Assembly (NCBI RefSeq): GCF_019977655.1
Contig: NZ_AP024849.1
Location: 4,559,001 to 4,623,000 of the forward strand
Direction of reading: 5' to 3'
Source: Clostridium gelidum
GTDB lineage: Bacteria; Bacillota; Clostridia; Clostridiales; Clostridiaceae
DNA: 64,000 bases
Positions 8,148 to 16,616 of this stretch are shown in pieces. Numbering within the stretch: the first letter of the stretch is position 1; each line of letters begins with the position of its first letter. Made by a program: the position numbers and the translations under genes. The notes under the pieces are model-generated. The model did no database searches and had not been told where the DNA came from. It saw nothing but the letters and a program-made list of their open reading frames with translations.

Positions 8148-8619
8148 TTATGCTAAAGGAAACTGTAGTTCAGTCACATATTCTTCTGGATTATTTGTTT
8201 CCCATTCACCCTTATGGTATATTTCACGAACTGGTCCATCTATCTTATAATTATTTTTCTCAATCCATTGATGTAATGCTTTGTAGGTTTCTCCTATTGT
8301 ATTAAATGAACCTTGATGAACAACACAAGCCACTTTATCTACAGCAGGTAACTCATACACTTTAACAATATTGTTATCAGCAACGCATTTAGTCACAGGT
8401 TCAGCCACTTCCATATCCCATGATTCTGATGTTTTCCAGTTCCATGTTGAATTATAAAACAATAATTTTATTTACAGTAACAAGTTGCATAGCACTATAG
8501 TAACGGTATCCTGTAAATTCATCCACTTGCTAAGGTTTTAGAATACCTATTTCATTATAATGATGTAAAGTGTTAATTGATAATCCACTTAAATTTGAAA
8601 ATCCACCTATCTTAAACAT
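8148..8619 (-). pseudogene. MerR-family multidrug regulator, inactivated
   Basis: From ATG 8619 (RBS AGGTAG) the minus strand encodes a MerR helix-turn-helix (MFKIGGFSNLSGLSINTLHHYNEIGILKP), then an in-frame stop, then EFTGYRYYSAMQLV (the second half of the HTH/wing). About 90 residues of linker and coiled coil are missing. The frame then changes into a 100-residue GyrI-like effector-binding domain (8148-8462: VYELPAVDKVACVVHQGSF, ending EEYVTELQFPLA). The full protein would be about 270 residues. It is therefore dead as a single protein, although the GyrI-like part remains open. The neighbouring MFS exporter at 8761-10032 may have been its target. Confidence 0.8.
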
Positions 8620-8644
8620 AATCTACCTCCATTTATTAGGCTTC

Positions 8645-8662
8645 ACAGGTGTACACCCCTGT
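8645..8662. promoter_or_regulatory. Near-perfect 18-bp palindrome in merR leader
   Basis: ACAGGTGTACACCCCTGT is palindromic except at one pair. It lies between the MerR-type -10 and the merR start, so it is a candidate binding site for a second regulator. Confidence 0.4.
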
Positions 8663-8673
8663 CGTCTATATTT

Positions 8674-8704
8674 ATTATATAGTCTTGGGTAACCATAGAG
8701 TCAA
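8674..8704 (-). promoter_or_regulatory. MerR-type promoter with 19-bp spacer
   Basis: Minus strand: -35 TTGACT (8699-8704) and -10 TATAAT (8674-8679) are separated by 19 bp, the over-long spacing typical of MerR-activated promoters, with a TGGTTACCCA dyad in the spacer. It points at the decayed merR gene 55 bp downstream. Confidence 0.65.
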
Positions 8705-8760
8705 TCCCCAAAATCCATCTTAAGCAACATCTTATACATATTACAGTTTTAGTAAAGTTT

Positions 8761-10032
8761 TCATAACTTGCGAATTGGGGACAATAAGGCAATTGAAACC
8801 TCAACTCCCTTGGAAACAGCGGCAATAGCGAATACTGCAACTGGACTGATTGAATTGGAAACTAAACTACCTACCATCATGCCAAGAGGCATAGCCAAGC
8901 GTGTAAACACACGAGAGAAACTAAGCACTCTTCCTAACATATTTGAAGGGACAGTTTCCTGCCGTACTGATGTCACAATCGTGTTCCATGCCACATTGCA
9001 GATTGTAACAATACCAAAAGCGATTCCTGGGCCTAGCCAAAGGGGGGTAATTAATGCATATAGAAAACCACATGTCCCTACAATTAAAAGTATAGGTATA
9101 AGTACTCCACGCCTGAAATAGCGTTCCAAAGGAACCACAATAATACTTCCCAATAAACCACCAAGTCCAATAAACGAGTAGTTGTAACTAACTTGAGTTG
9201 CACTTAGATGGAGTGTGGAGAGCAGATAGAACATCAAAACTCCATAGGCTGCACTATATCCAAAGTTGCCAATCATGGCCTGTAGGGAGAAACTTAAATT
9301 CAACTTGTCGTGGGTTAAAAAATGCAGTCCCTCATTCATTCCATGAAAAATCTCCCTTAGCCGTGTTTTCTCAACCGGTTTTTTCAAGGTCTTTATTCTC
9401 CATATAGCCCACAGTGTCCCTGCGAAAGATACAGCATCAAACCATAAGGTACGGTAGCCTCCTAAAGTGGTTATCATAATACCAGCAAAAAGAGGACCAA
9501 TTAAATCACCAGCTTGATTTATTAATTGATACGATGCATTTGCCTTAGTAAGATTTTTATTTCCTATTATATTTGGGATAGAAGCTACAACCGATACGTC
9601 AAAAAGTAATGACAATCCTGCCAAAATAAATGATACAACATAGAGTTGCCAAAGTTGCAGGATGCCCAGCATTTGCATAAGTGGAACTAAAGCGACTAGA
9701 ATCCCTCGTGTTACATCAGCGAACATCATCAGTCGTCGACGGTCCCAGCGATCAACATACACGCCAATGATTGGACCAAATAACACAACTGGCAATACGC
9801 TGACTGCATACATTGAACCCATAACAATAACTGAATGTGTTAGTTCATATGAAATCCATGGTATTGCAAAGGTGTAAAGTGCGTCACCTAGTTTTGAAAC
9901 TAGTTGTCCCATTAGGAAAATAATAAATTGAAGGGGCAACTGTTTAGAGATAGAATTGCCCAATCGGTGTGGAAGCAGTCTTAAAACTGAACTCCCCTCA
10001 TTCTTCAATTCTTCAAAAGATTTATTATTCAT
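8761..10032 (-). CDS. MFS efflux transporter (macrolide-type family)
   Basis: The 423-residue, 12-TM major facilitator is of the MFS_3/MefA-like class. It has the cytoplasmic loop motif GVYVDRWDRRRLM between TM2 and TM3 and a repeat-related segment VVPLERYFRRG in the second half. Such proteins export drugs by proton antiport. The ATG at 10032 has RBS AGAGGTGATTAA. Its base composition is visibly more GC-rich than its neighbours, and its reading frame carries long shadow frames on the other strand, suggesting horizontal acquisition. The broken MerR regulator lies directly downstream on the same strand. The substrate is unknown. Confidence 0.8.
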   Translation of the reverse strand: MNNKSFEELKNEGSSVLRLLPHRLGNSISKQLPLQFIIFLMGQLVSKLGDALYTFAIPWISYELTHSVIVMGSMYAVSVLPVVLFGPIIGVYVDRWDRRRLMMFADVTRGILVALVPLMQMLGILQLWQLYVVSFILAGLSLLFDVSVVASIPNIIGNKNLTKANASYQLINQAGDLIGPLFAGIMITTLGGYRTLWFDAVSFAGTLWAIWRIKTLKKPVEKTRLREIFHGMNEGLHFLTHDKLNLSFSLQAMIGNFGYSAAYGVLMFYLLSTLHLSATQVSYNYSFIGLGGLLGSIIVVPLERYFRRGVLIPILLIVGTCGFLYALITPLWLGPGIAFGIVTICNVAWNTIVTSVRQETVPSNMLGRVLSFSRVFTRLAMPLGMMVGSLVSNSISPVAVFAIAAVSKGVEVSIALLSPIRKL

Positions 10033-10090
10033 TTAATCACCTCTTATTAATTACTTCGCAGTAAAATACGAAGTTTGTATAGTAGTGGAA

Positions 10091-10306
10091 CTAAAAATGG
10101 TTATAAGCGTGTAAATATTTTGCACTTTCCATAAACATCCCAGTACTTTGTAAATCAAGTAGCTCAGAAAATTGTGTTTTATATAATTGTTGTCTTATGT
10201 AAAACTCTAAAAGCTCATTCTGAATATCAATAAGCAACTTAAGAATTTCCTCTTTAATAATAAGAACTGTATTTCTATCAGACATATATTCTCTTTTACT
10301 ACACAT
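10091..10306 (-). CDS. Small hypothetical helical protein
   Basis: The 71 residues are mostly predicted helix (EEILKLLIDIQNELLEFYIRQ) with no signal peptide or membrane segment. The start is either ATG 10306 (weak GGAT upstream) or the internal Met at residue 8. It lies 58 bp upstream of the MFS gene on the same strand and may be its leader gene. I do not recognise the family. Confidence 0.4.
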   Translation of the reverse strand: MCSKREYMSDRNTVLIIKEEILKLLIDIQNELLEFYIRQQLYKTQFSELLDLQSTGMFMESAKYLHAYNHF

Positions 10307-10415
10307 TTATCCATCGCGACGCATTAATTATAACATATTTTATAAATACCCTATTATTCAACTTCTAAAGAACAAGTTTTTAATTTAATACGTCAAATTT
10401 ACATAGTCAGCACTA

Positions 10416-10560
10416 TCATATACTAATTTTTGTTTTAACAGGATTTCTCATTAGCGTTCTTTTTGAAACAAAAGAAGAAGGAGAACCTCCTCCATCTGGA
10501 CTTGGCTCTCCTCTATCACTTAAATACATTATTAAGTTATCATCTAAATAACTATTAATT
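10416..10560 (-). pseudogene. Serine recombinase 3'-end relic, copy A
   Basis: The minus strand encodes NLIMYLSDRGEPSPDGGGSP, continuing to KTKISI and stop at 10416. The same C-terminus is found in copies at 33695 and 35589, where more upstream sequence (LLHMLISKITISKTREIGSI) identifies it as the end of a large serine recombinase. An internal hairpin (GGAGAACC / GGCTCTCC region, 10490-10517) is conserved between copies. Only the 3' end is present and no gene body is seen nearby. Confidence 0.6.
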
Positions 10561-10660
10561 GTTTCCATTCCTCAATAGTTATATCAATATGGCAACAATA
10601 CTCATCATTAATAATTCCATATATTTTTTCAATTATGGTTACATATTTTATTTATTCATA

Positions 10661-11309
10661 TTAATGATTTTCATACATATACTCCCTAGTCCATGGCAAC
10701 TTATTATTTATTTCTTTAGTAAATAAAAATTGATGAAGATCAAGATTACCACAATTAAAAGATGCTGCACAAGAATTTAAATATAATCTCCACATTCTTA
10801 TAAAGGTTTCATCCTTGGTTTTACCTATTTCAGGTAATGCATTTTCAAAATTTGCTGCCCAATGCTCTAAGGTTCTTCCATAATGTCTTCTAAGACTTTC
10901 TATATCAGTTAAGTAAAATTTTTCAGACTCCATATAAGAGACTAATTCTTTAACTGATGGTATATATCCACCTGGGAAAATATACTTATTAATCCATGAA
11001 TTTGTTCCACCATCTTCATATTCTTCTGCTCCTGTTATGCAGTGAACCATAGATAATCCACCTTGTGTTAATAAATTATTAACTTTAGAAAAATATTCAT
11101 TAAGATGATCCTTTCCAACATGTTCTATCATACCCACACTAACTATTCTATCAAATGTTCTGTTTTTTATCTCTCTATAGTCTAGAAGTTGGACTTCAAC
11201 GAGATCACTTAAGCCCTCTTCTTTTATTCTTTCATTAATCTTAGCAAATTGTTCTGAGCTTAGAGTTATACCCTTAACTTTATACTTTTTAGCTGCATTA
11301 ATAGTTTAT
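10661..11309 (-). pseudogene. cfa: Cyclopropane-fatty-acyl-phospholipid synthase, N-terminus deleted
   Basis: The minus frame is open from about 11309 (NAAKKYKVKGITLSSEQ) through FDRIVSVGMIEHVGKDHLNEYF, GGLSMVHCITG, INKYIFPGGYIPS, LRRHYGRTLEHW and FIRMWRLYLNSCAASF to TAA at 10661. These are the C-terminal motifs of Cfa, which methylates unsaturated phospholipid acyl chains with S-adenosylmethionine. The roughly 180 residues before this point, including the glycine-rich SAM motif I, are gone and the frame meets a stop. The break lies 38 bp from the 3' end of the YczE-like gene, so a deletion fused the two. An internal ATG at 11137 could give only a 158-residue fragment. Confidence 0.85.
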
Positions 11310-11346
11310 TTCTTTATCTGTAAGTCCTGTAAGCTTAGATATCGCA

Positions 11347-12027
11347 TCATTTTCTTACTATTTTTCTTACAAATTTCTCTCCATATGGAAGAGAAATTTG
11401 TATAAATGGTCCAGTTACAACCATAGCTATCACTGTACCAACTCCAACAATTCCTCCTAATGCTAATCCCATTACTAAAAATGTAGCATCCCATCCCATT
11501 CTAATCCAACGATAGTGGCATTTAGTTTTATCTTGTATTATAAATGGAATTATATCATTAGGTGCAACTCCAATATTAGTTGCTGAAAGCACTGAAAATC
11601 CCATAGCTATTACTGCACATCCAAATACAATTAAAAGCATTCTTACTACATAGTTATAATATTCAACTGGGAAAAATGAAATTACCTTTACCCCAAAGTC
11701 TATTATTGGTCCAACTCCCGCAACACAAATTAATGTTCCTATCTTTATACGTTTTCTTTCAACACAAAATATTATTGCAAATAGTACTACTAATATTATT
11801 ATATTAGCTATACCAGGTGTTACTTCTGCTTTTCCTGCTATTAATTTAACTATTTCAAAATCTTTTAATGCTGTTTTATCTAATGTAAACGCTAATCCTT
11901 GTGCAAAAACTGTAAATGGATCAGAACCTATGTTAGTTTTTAAATATAATGCAACTCCAAATTGAATTATAATCATTCCCACCAAAAATAGAATTAATCT
12001 TTTGGTTAAGTTAATTGCTTTATTCAT
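11347..12027 (-). CDS. YczE/YitT-like integral membrane protein
   Basis: This integral membrane protein has about 226 residues and five to six predicted TM helices. YczE-family signatures are FGVALYLKTNIGSDPFTVF near the N-terminus and ATNIGVAPNDIIPF in the repeat-related second half. Bacillus YczE is linked to membrane association of secondary-metabolite machinery, but the role is generally unknown. The ATG at 12027 has GGGGAGAG at proper spacing and is preferred over the ATG at 12063. It follows the DeoR/HAD genes on the same strand with a 105-bp gap. A truncated cfa lies immediately downstream. Confidence 0.8.
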   Translation of the reverse strand: MNKAINLTKRLILFLVGMIIIQFGVALYLKTNIGSDPFTVFAQGLAFTLDKTALKDFEIVKLIAGKAEVTPGIANIIILVVLFAIIFCVERKRIKIGTLICVAGVGPIIDFGVKVISFFPVEYYNYVVRMLLIVFGCAVIAMGFSVLSATNIGVAPNDIIPFIIQDKTKCHYRWIRMGWDATFLVMGLALGGIVGVGTVIAMVVTGPFIQISLPYGEKFVRKIVRK

Positions 12028-12132
12028 CTTCTCTCTCCCCTTTCTATTTATTTCATGTGCCATCTTATGTAAAAGTTTGTATATAATTTTTCTAATTATA
12101 TTAAATTCTTTCTACTAGTTTCAGTGGAGCCA

Positions 12133-12888
12133 CTATACAATACTAACTTTAATATTTGATGGAAGTAATTCAAGTTGTTGCTCTGTAACATTTGTGTCAG
12201 TTATTAAATTATTAATTTGATCAAAAGTTGCAAATCCATATAAACCATCCATACTAAATTTCGAGCTATCAGTTACTAAAACAACTTCTTTAGAATTCTC
12301 AAGAATCCTCTGTTTAACCTCTAACTCTCTATATGATCTAGTGCAAGGACCATCTACATGAAATCCATCACAACCCATAAATGCTATATCAGCGTGTATA
12401 CTTTTAATAGCTTTAGTTGCCAAATAACCAACAAAAGACATACTCTTTTTCCGTAATTCTCCACCAGTTACAATGAGCTGGTTATTAGAGTTTTCTAAAG
12501 CTTGTGCTACAACTAATGAATTTGTAACAATAACTAGATTACTTTTAAATTTTAATAACTTAGCAATTTGTAGAACAGTAGTTCCAGAATCTAAAATAAC
12601 AACACCTTTTTCTGGTATCATTTCAACTGCTTTTCGAGCAATATTGAATTTTTTATCTATATTTTTTAATAATTTATCATCAAAATATTTTTCTAAATAA
12701 TTAGATGATATGGTAGCACAATGGCCTTTATTTATAATATTATCTTTTTCTAATGATATTAAATCTTTTCTAATAGTTTCAGTAGAAACATTAAATTCTT
12801 TGGCTAATTCTTTAACTGATATACTTCCATTTAGCATAATAAACTTAGCCAGTTTAGTTCTTCTTTCAACATTTAAAGGTTTTAACAA
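12133..12888 (-). CDS. DeoR-family transcriptional regulator
   Basis: The protein has about 251 residues: an N-terminal DeoR helix-turn-helix (RRTKLAKFIMLNGSISVKEL, FNVSTETIRKDLISLEK) and a C-terminal DeoRC sugar-phosphate-sensing domain (ILDSGTTVLQIAKLL, NSLVVAQAL, TGGELRKKSMSFVG, MGCDGF). A TTG at 12888 has GAGGTG six bases upstream and is my preferred start. It follows the HAD phosphatase by about 20 bp, so the two form an operon. Such pairs usually control catabolism or detoxification of a phosphorylated sugar; the effector is unknown. Confidence 0.85.
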   Translation of the reverse strand: MLKPLNVERRTKLAKFIMLNGSISVKELAKEFNVSTETIRKDLISLEKDNIINKGHCATISSNYLEKYFDDKLLKNIDKKFNIARKAVEMIPEKGVVILDSGTTVLQIAKLLKFKSNLVIVTNSLVVAQALENSNNQLIVTGGELRKKSMSFVGYLATKAIKSIHADIAFMGCDGFHVDGPCTRSYRELEVKQRILENSKEVVLVTDSSKFSMDGLYGFATFDQINNLITDTNVTEQQLELLPSNIKVSIV

Positions 12889-12909
12889 TATAATCACCTC
12901 ATTTCACAA

Positions 12910-13695
12910 TCAAATAATAAACTTTTCTATTTCTAAAGCTACTCCATCATTTTGTACTGTATCTGTAACTTTTTTAGCATAACTTTTCACAGAATCATCA
13001 GCATTTCCCATTGCTATTCCACAGCCTACTGTAGATAACATTTCTATGTCATTTTTTCCGTCACCAAAAGCATAACTATTTTCTAAAGGAATATTTAAAA
13101 AGTTTAGTACTTTTAAAATTCCTGATGCTTTTGAATTTGTTTTTGAATATAATTCAAAAGAACCTAGTTCTACGTTATGAACATAATCAAAATTATCATC
13201 TTCTAAGGATAAGCAATAATCTATTCCTTTTTTATCATTAAGTAACATTTCGATTTTATATATGTCTACTTCTTCAAGATTATAATTACCTTCCAAATGT
13301 TTTTTAGGTATACTAAAAGAATCATAATATGAATGTAGCTTCTTATATTCATCTTTAATATATGAATATGTCTCCCCCTGCAATATATATTCAATATTAA
13401 GTTCTTCAAAATTACCTACTAGTTCCTTTACAATTTCTTTTTTAATAGATTCCTTATATATGCATTTATCTGCAACTTTTACATATGATCCATTGGTAAG
13501 TACAAATCCATCAAATCCAAAATTAAGTAAATCTTCATTTAGAAAAGCATACGGTCTGCCTGTAGCTATAAAAACATAATTTCCTTTTTCCTGCAATCCA
13601 CGTATAGCCTTTTTTACTCTAGGAGTAATGTCTGTTATTCCATTTAAACAATCTATTAAAGTTCCATCAATATCAAAAAATACTACTTTATTCAT
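12910..13695 (-). CDS. Cof-type HAD-superfamily phosphatase
   Basis: The 261-residue haloacid-dehalogenase phosphatase is of the Cof/type IIB class. Motif I is FFDIDGTLID (nucleophile Asp and +2 Asp), motif II is FIATGRP, and motifs III/IV are the Lys before ASGILKVL and YAFGDGKNDIEML. It likely dephosphorylates sugar phosphates in the cytosol. The ATG at 13695 follows GGGAGAAGCGGA, while the longer frame to 13782 lacks an RBS. It is divergent from the second DeoR gene (13852) and co-directional with the first, so it sits between two regulators that may sense its substrate. Confidence 0.85.
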   Translation of the reverse strand: MNKVVFFDIDGTLIDCLNGITDITPRVKKAIRGLQEKGNYVFIATGRPYAFLNEDLLNFGFDGFVLTNGSYVKVADKCIYKESIKKEIVKELVGNFEELNIEYILQGETYSYIKDEYKKLHSYYDSFSIPKKHLEGNYNLEEVDIYKIEMLLNDKKGIDYCLSLEDDNFDYVHNVELGSFELYSKTNSKASGILKVLNFLNIPLENSYAFGDGKNDIEMLSTVGCGIAMGNADDSVKSYAKKVTDTVQNDGVALEIEKFII

Positions 13696-13851
13696 AAATT
13701 CCGCTTCTCCCTGTATATAGTTTATTCTGTGTGATTTGTTACCGTTTAATATCATTTTATTCCGCTTGTTCTCATTTGTCAATTAATTTAATTGCATTTT
13801 AATAATATGATTGCTAAAATAGAAGTAAATGAGAATAAATTGGAGGAAACT

Positions 13852-14616
13852 ATGTTTATTGAAGAAAGACACAAACACATTTTAGATATTTTAGATAGAG
13901 ATGGCAAAGTATTAGTAAAAGATTTAAGCGCACAATTTGAAGTAAGTGAAAGTATGATTCGAAAGGATCTTCAAGTTTTAGAGAAAAATAACTTGCTACA
14001 ACGTACTTATGGTGGTGCTATTAACATAAAACGTACTATAGTAAATGGTGAAAGTTTCTTCAAGCGAGTTGAAAAGAATACAAATTTAAAAGAAATCATT
14101 GCAAAAAAGGCATATGAACTAATAAAAGAAAATGATACCATTTTTTTAGATGCATCAAGTATTTCATATTTTCTTGCGAAACTAATTACACAAAATAATA
14201 AAAACGTCACTTTAATTACAAATATGGTTGAAATATCATCAATGATTAACTTAGATTCGAAGATACATGTTATTTTTATAGGCGGAGATTACAATCCTCT
14301 TGTAGGTGGAAATATAGGTTCTCATTCTATTGAACAAATAAAACTTTATCGTTGTAATAAAGCATTTATAGGATGTAGTGGAATAGATCTTCGAGATGGA
14401 AGTCTTAGTACTGGTGAATCTGAGGATGCTGGTACTAAAAAAGCAATTATGAAAATATCTAAAGAATTATTTCTGATGGCACCAAATGAGAGATTCAATC
14501 TAGATGGAATTTTCAATTTCTCAAATATAACAGATTTCCATAGTATTATTACAGAAACTACACCCAATAATACTATAATGACTTTGCTCGAACAATACGA
14601 TGTAAATTTAATTTAA
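13852..14616 (+). CDS. Second DeoR-family transcriptional regulator
   Basis: The 254-residue protein has an N-terminal HTH (ERHKHILDILDRDGKVLVKD, FEVSESMIRKDLQVLEK, LLQRTYGGA) and a DeoRC domain (LDASSISYFLAKL, TNMVEISSM, FIGGDYNPLVGGNIG, FIGCSGID). The start at 13852 is set by GGAGG eight bases upstream; the track-length frame from 13792 has no RBS. It is transcribed away from the HAD/DeoR operon, and the 156-bp shared intergenic region (with a short AATTAATTTAATT palindrome) is the probable operator zone. Confidence 0.85.
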   Translation: MFIEERHKHILDILDRDGKVLVKDLSAQFEVSESMIRKDLQVLEKNNLLQRTYGGAINIKRTIVNGESFFKRVEKNTNLKEIIAKKAYELIKENDTIFLDASSISYFLAKLITQNNKNVTLITNMVEISSMINLDSKIHVIFIGGDYNPLVGGNIGSHSIEQIKLYRCNKAFIGCSGIDLRDGSLSTGESEDAGTKKAIMKISKELFLMAPNERFNLDGIFNFSNITDFHSIITETTPNNTIMTLLEQYDVNLI

Positions 14617-14689
14617 AGCTGTGCCCTGCTTCCTTTGAGGAATACCTCAATTTAGTATAATTGTACTTTTATATCTAACAACATATTAT

Positions 14690-14850
14690 TCAATTTCCAT
14701 TTTATCAGCCTTGCAAACTCTAATAATTCTATAATTTACTAGACATTGAAATAAGCACTCACGGGACGTTTCCCGTGAGTGCTTATTATTCTATATATTA
14801 TTAAAATCCAAGTTCCACTTTCATCTAAAATATAACGATCAATTACAGTA
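14690..14850. repeat. Dispersed hairpin repeat, copy 2 (extended form)
   Basis: The hairpin (14749-14787; arms AAGCACTCACGGGA and TCCCGTGAGTGCTT) lies between the convergent ends of the DeoR gene and the choline-binding-like gene and can act as a bidirectional terminator. The flanks, and the end of the neighbouring gene, are shared with copy 4 at 35838-36002, so the repeat unit includes a gene 3' end. Confidence 0.8.
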
Positions 14851-15471
14851 TTACTGCATTCTACCATCAGAACCTAATGTATAACCACCTATTTTAGTAT
14901 TTGCTAACATGACTCCTGAAGTATCTAAATAATACCAACTACCAGAACTATCTTTTATCCAACCAGTTTGCATTGTACCACTACTAGCCATATAATACCA
15001 TCTTCCACCTGTTTGATTCCATCCTGTTAACATTTCTCCATTAGATGAAAAATAGTACCATTTACCACCATCATTTAACCAATCAGTGGTTTTATAACCG
15101 TCTTTTCTGATATATTTCCAGTTAGCTCCTTCTCTTACCCAACCTATGGCAATAGTAGGATTATTAGTGCTAGTACTATTATTAGAAGTAGGACTACTAT
15201 TATCCGAAGTTTTAATACGGTTATCAGAAGTTGTACTAATGTTATCTGAAGTTTTAATACTGTTATCAGAAGTGCTACTGCTGTTATCCGAAGTCTTAAT
15301 ACTGTTATCAGAAGTTGTACTGCTATCCTCAGAAGTGCTAGCACGATTCTTTTGTCTAGTAGCTCCAGATACTCCATCTACTAACTTACTAGTTGGATGT
15401 AACGCTATACCTACTACCGCTACCATTGCTACAAATATTCTCGTTAATCTTAATAAGAATGTTTTCCTCAT
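14851..15471 (-). CDS. Secreted choline/cell-wall-binding repeat protein
   Basis: The protein has 206 residues. A signal peptide (MRKTFLLRLTRIFVAMVAVV...) is followed by a Ser/Thr/Asn/Asp-rich low-complexity region of eight 7-residue repeats (consensus TSDNS-x-x, residues 46-101). About four 20-residue aromatic-glycine cell-wall-binding repeats follow (GWVREGANWKYI, DWLNDGGKWYYFSSNG, GWNQTGGRWYYMASSG, GWIKDSSGSWYYLDTSG), ending GSDGRMQ. There is no catalytic domain, so it is a surface-attached spacer/adhesin-like protein or the remnant of a larger one. RBS AAGGAGC lies 11 nt from the ATG. A relic of a paralogous gene's 3' end is at about 36000. Confidence 0.8.
   Translation of the reverse strand: MRKTFLLRLTRIFVAMVAVVGIALHPTSKLVDGVSGATRQKNRASTSEDSSTTSDNSIKTSDNSSSTSDNSIKTSDNISTTSDNRIKTSDNSSPTSNNSTSTNNPTIAIGWVREGANWKYIRKDGYKTTDWLNDGGKWYYFSSNGEMLTGWNQTGGRWYYMASSGTMQTGWIKDSSGSWYYLDTSGVMLANTKIGGYTLGSDGRMQ
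15169..15336. repeat. 21-bp coding tandem repeat in the wall-binding gene
   Basis: Eight tandem 21-bp units encode TSEDSST, TSDNSIK, TSDNSSS, TSDNSIK, TSDNIST, TSDNRIK, TSDNSSP and TSNNSTS. The in-frame unit length lets the linker change length by slippage without breaking the gene. Confidence 0.9.
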
Positions 15472-15756
15472 TATTTTTTCAGCTCCTTAATTTTAGAGTT
15501 TATATCCTAAACTGCTAAATTATACTTTAATATGAATTATATACATTAAAACTTAATATATCCTTAAAGTTTGCTTAGAATTCATTGAGAATCTAGTGAA
15601 CAATTTATTAATTTTATATTTAACATTGTATTCATTTGCTACCTTTATTAAATTGTCAATGGAGCTATTTACGCCATTAATTTTATCATTAGCAATTGCT
15701 TTTTATTCACCATTATATTATAAGTTTATATTGATTCCAATATTATATTTTTATTG

Positions 15757-15890
15757 TAAACAAAAAAGAAGAACCGCCTACATCTCGACTTAGTTCTTCG
15801 ACCTTACTTAAATATATTAATTTATCATTGATATTACTTATGATATGGTTCACCATATCAGTAGCAAGTGATAACACTTTTTAACTAAAA
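15757..15890. repeat. Internally deleted recombinase-relic repeat (copy E)
   Basis: It contains a GAAGAAC / GTTCTTC hairpin, then the same link as copy D, then ACTTATGATATGGTTCACC, ATATCAGTAGCAAGTGAT and AACAC. The stretch 15490-15756 holds only a hydrophobic open frame without an RBS, which I do not call as a gene. Confidence 0.65.
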
Positions 15891-15938
15891 TATACTTTAT
15901 TTCTCTACAATAATATACCATATTTCATAATAACCTCC

Positions 15939-16616
15939 CTAGTTTATTATGTTACTAATTCTTTCATCTTGTGATTTATATTCTACATTCCCACCAGAGC
16001 TTTCAACACTTTTTCCAAAACCTATTATTGATTTTACTAGTTCATCAGTGGTATTATGTAAATCACCAAAATCAAATACCATATTGAGAGGTTTTATAAA
16101 TAGCAATCCCTTTATTGCAGTATCTATGCTTATTAAATCCTTTTCACCTAAGTATTCATTAAATTCTACAATAAATTTTCCATTTTTGTTATCTATTTCA
16201 AAACCAGGTTTATCTTCAATAATCTCTGTCTTTTTCTTCTCTACTTTTTTAGAATCATCCCTAAGCACTTCATCTACCACTGCAATTAAATTATCCGGAT
16301 CAATAGGTTTTATAATATAATGCTTAGCTCCATTTTTTAGTGCTTCAAAAACCATCTGTTTCTGATTTAAAGCACTAAGCATTATTATTTTAGCATTAAT
16401 ATCTTTTTTTATTATTTCACCTACGGCATCAACACCGCTAAGCTTAGGCATCGTTATATCCATAGTAACTATATCAGGTTTTAAAGTTACATATGATATT
16501 ATTGCTTGCCTACCATCTGCTGCTTCACCTACTACTTCATGCCCACTTTTGGTAAATATGCTATACAAGTTCTTTCTCATAACTGTTGAATCATCTACTA
16601 TTAATATTCTAGCCAT
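15939..16616 (-). CDS. Receiver protein with C-terminal STAS-like domain
   Basis: The protein has 225 residues. Residues 1-120 are a CheY-like receiver (VDDSTVMRKN, phospho-acceptor Asp in PDIVTMDITMP, Thr/Ser switch in IIMLSALNQ, Lys in HYIIKPID). Residues 140-225 form a STAS-like fold (KNGKFIVEFNEYL, LNMVFDFGDLHNTTDE), reminiscent of anti-sigma-factor antagonists. Its start overlaps the end of the kinase gene by 8 bp (ATGGCTAG), so it is translationally coupled and is the obvious phospho-partner of that kinase. Output is probably by protein interaction rather than DNA binding. Confidence 0.8.
   Translation of the reverse strand: MARILIVDDSTVMRKNLYSIFTKSGHEVVGEAADGRQAIISYVTLKPDIVTMDITMPKLSGVDAVGEIIKKDINAKIIMLSALNQKQMVFEALKNGAKHYIIKPIDPDNLIAVVDEVLRDDSKKVEKKKTEIIEDKPGFEIDNKNGKFIVEFNEYLGEKDLISIDTAIKGLLFIKPLNMVFDFGDLHNTTDELVKSIIGFGKSVESSGGNVEYKSQDERISNIIN

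Noticed and set aside
15169..15336. Repeat array considered as a CRISPR
   Set aside because: Units are contiguous 21-bp coding repeats with no spacers and no cas genes in the window.
15146..15490. Leu/Glu/Val-rich plus-strand frame with 7-residue periodicity
   Set aside because: It is the complement of the 21-bp repeat in the wall-binding gene.
15596..15793. 65-residue hydrophobic plus-strand frame
   Set aside because: No RBS, and the last third runs into a dispersed repeat; AT-rich background easily yields such frames.
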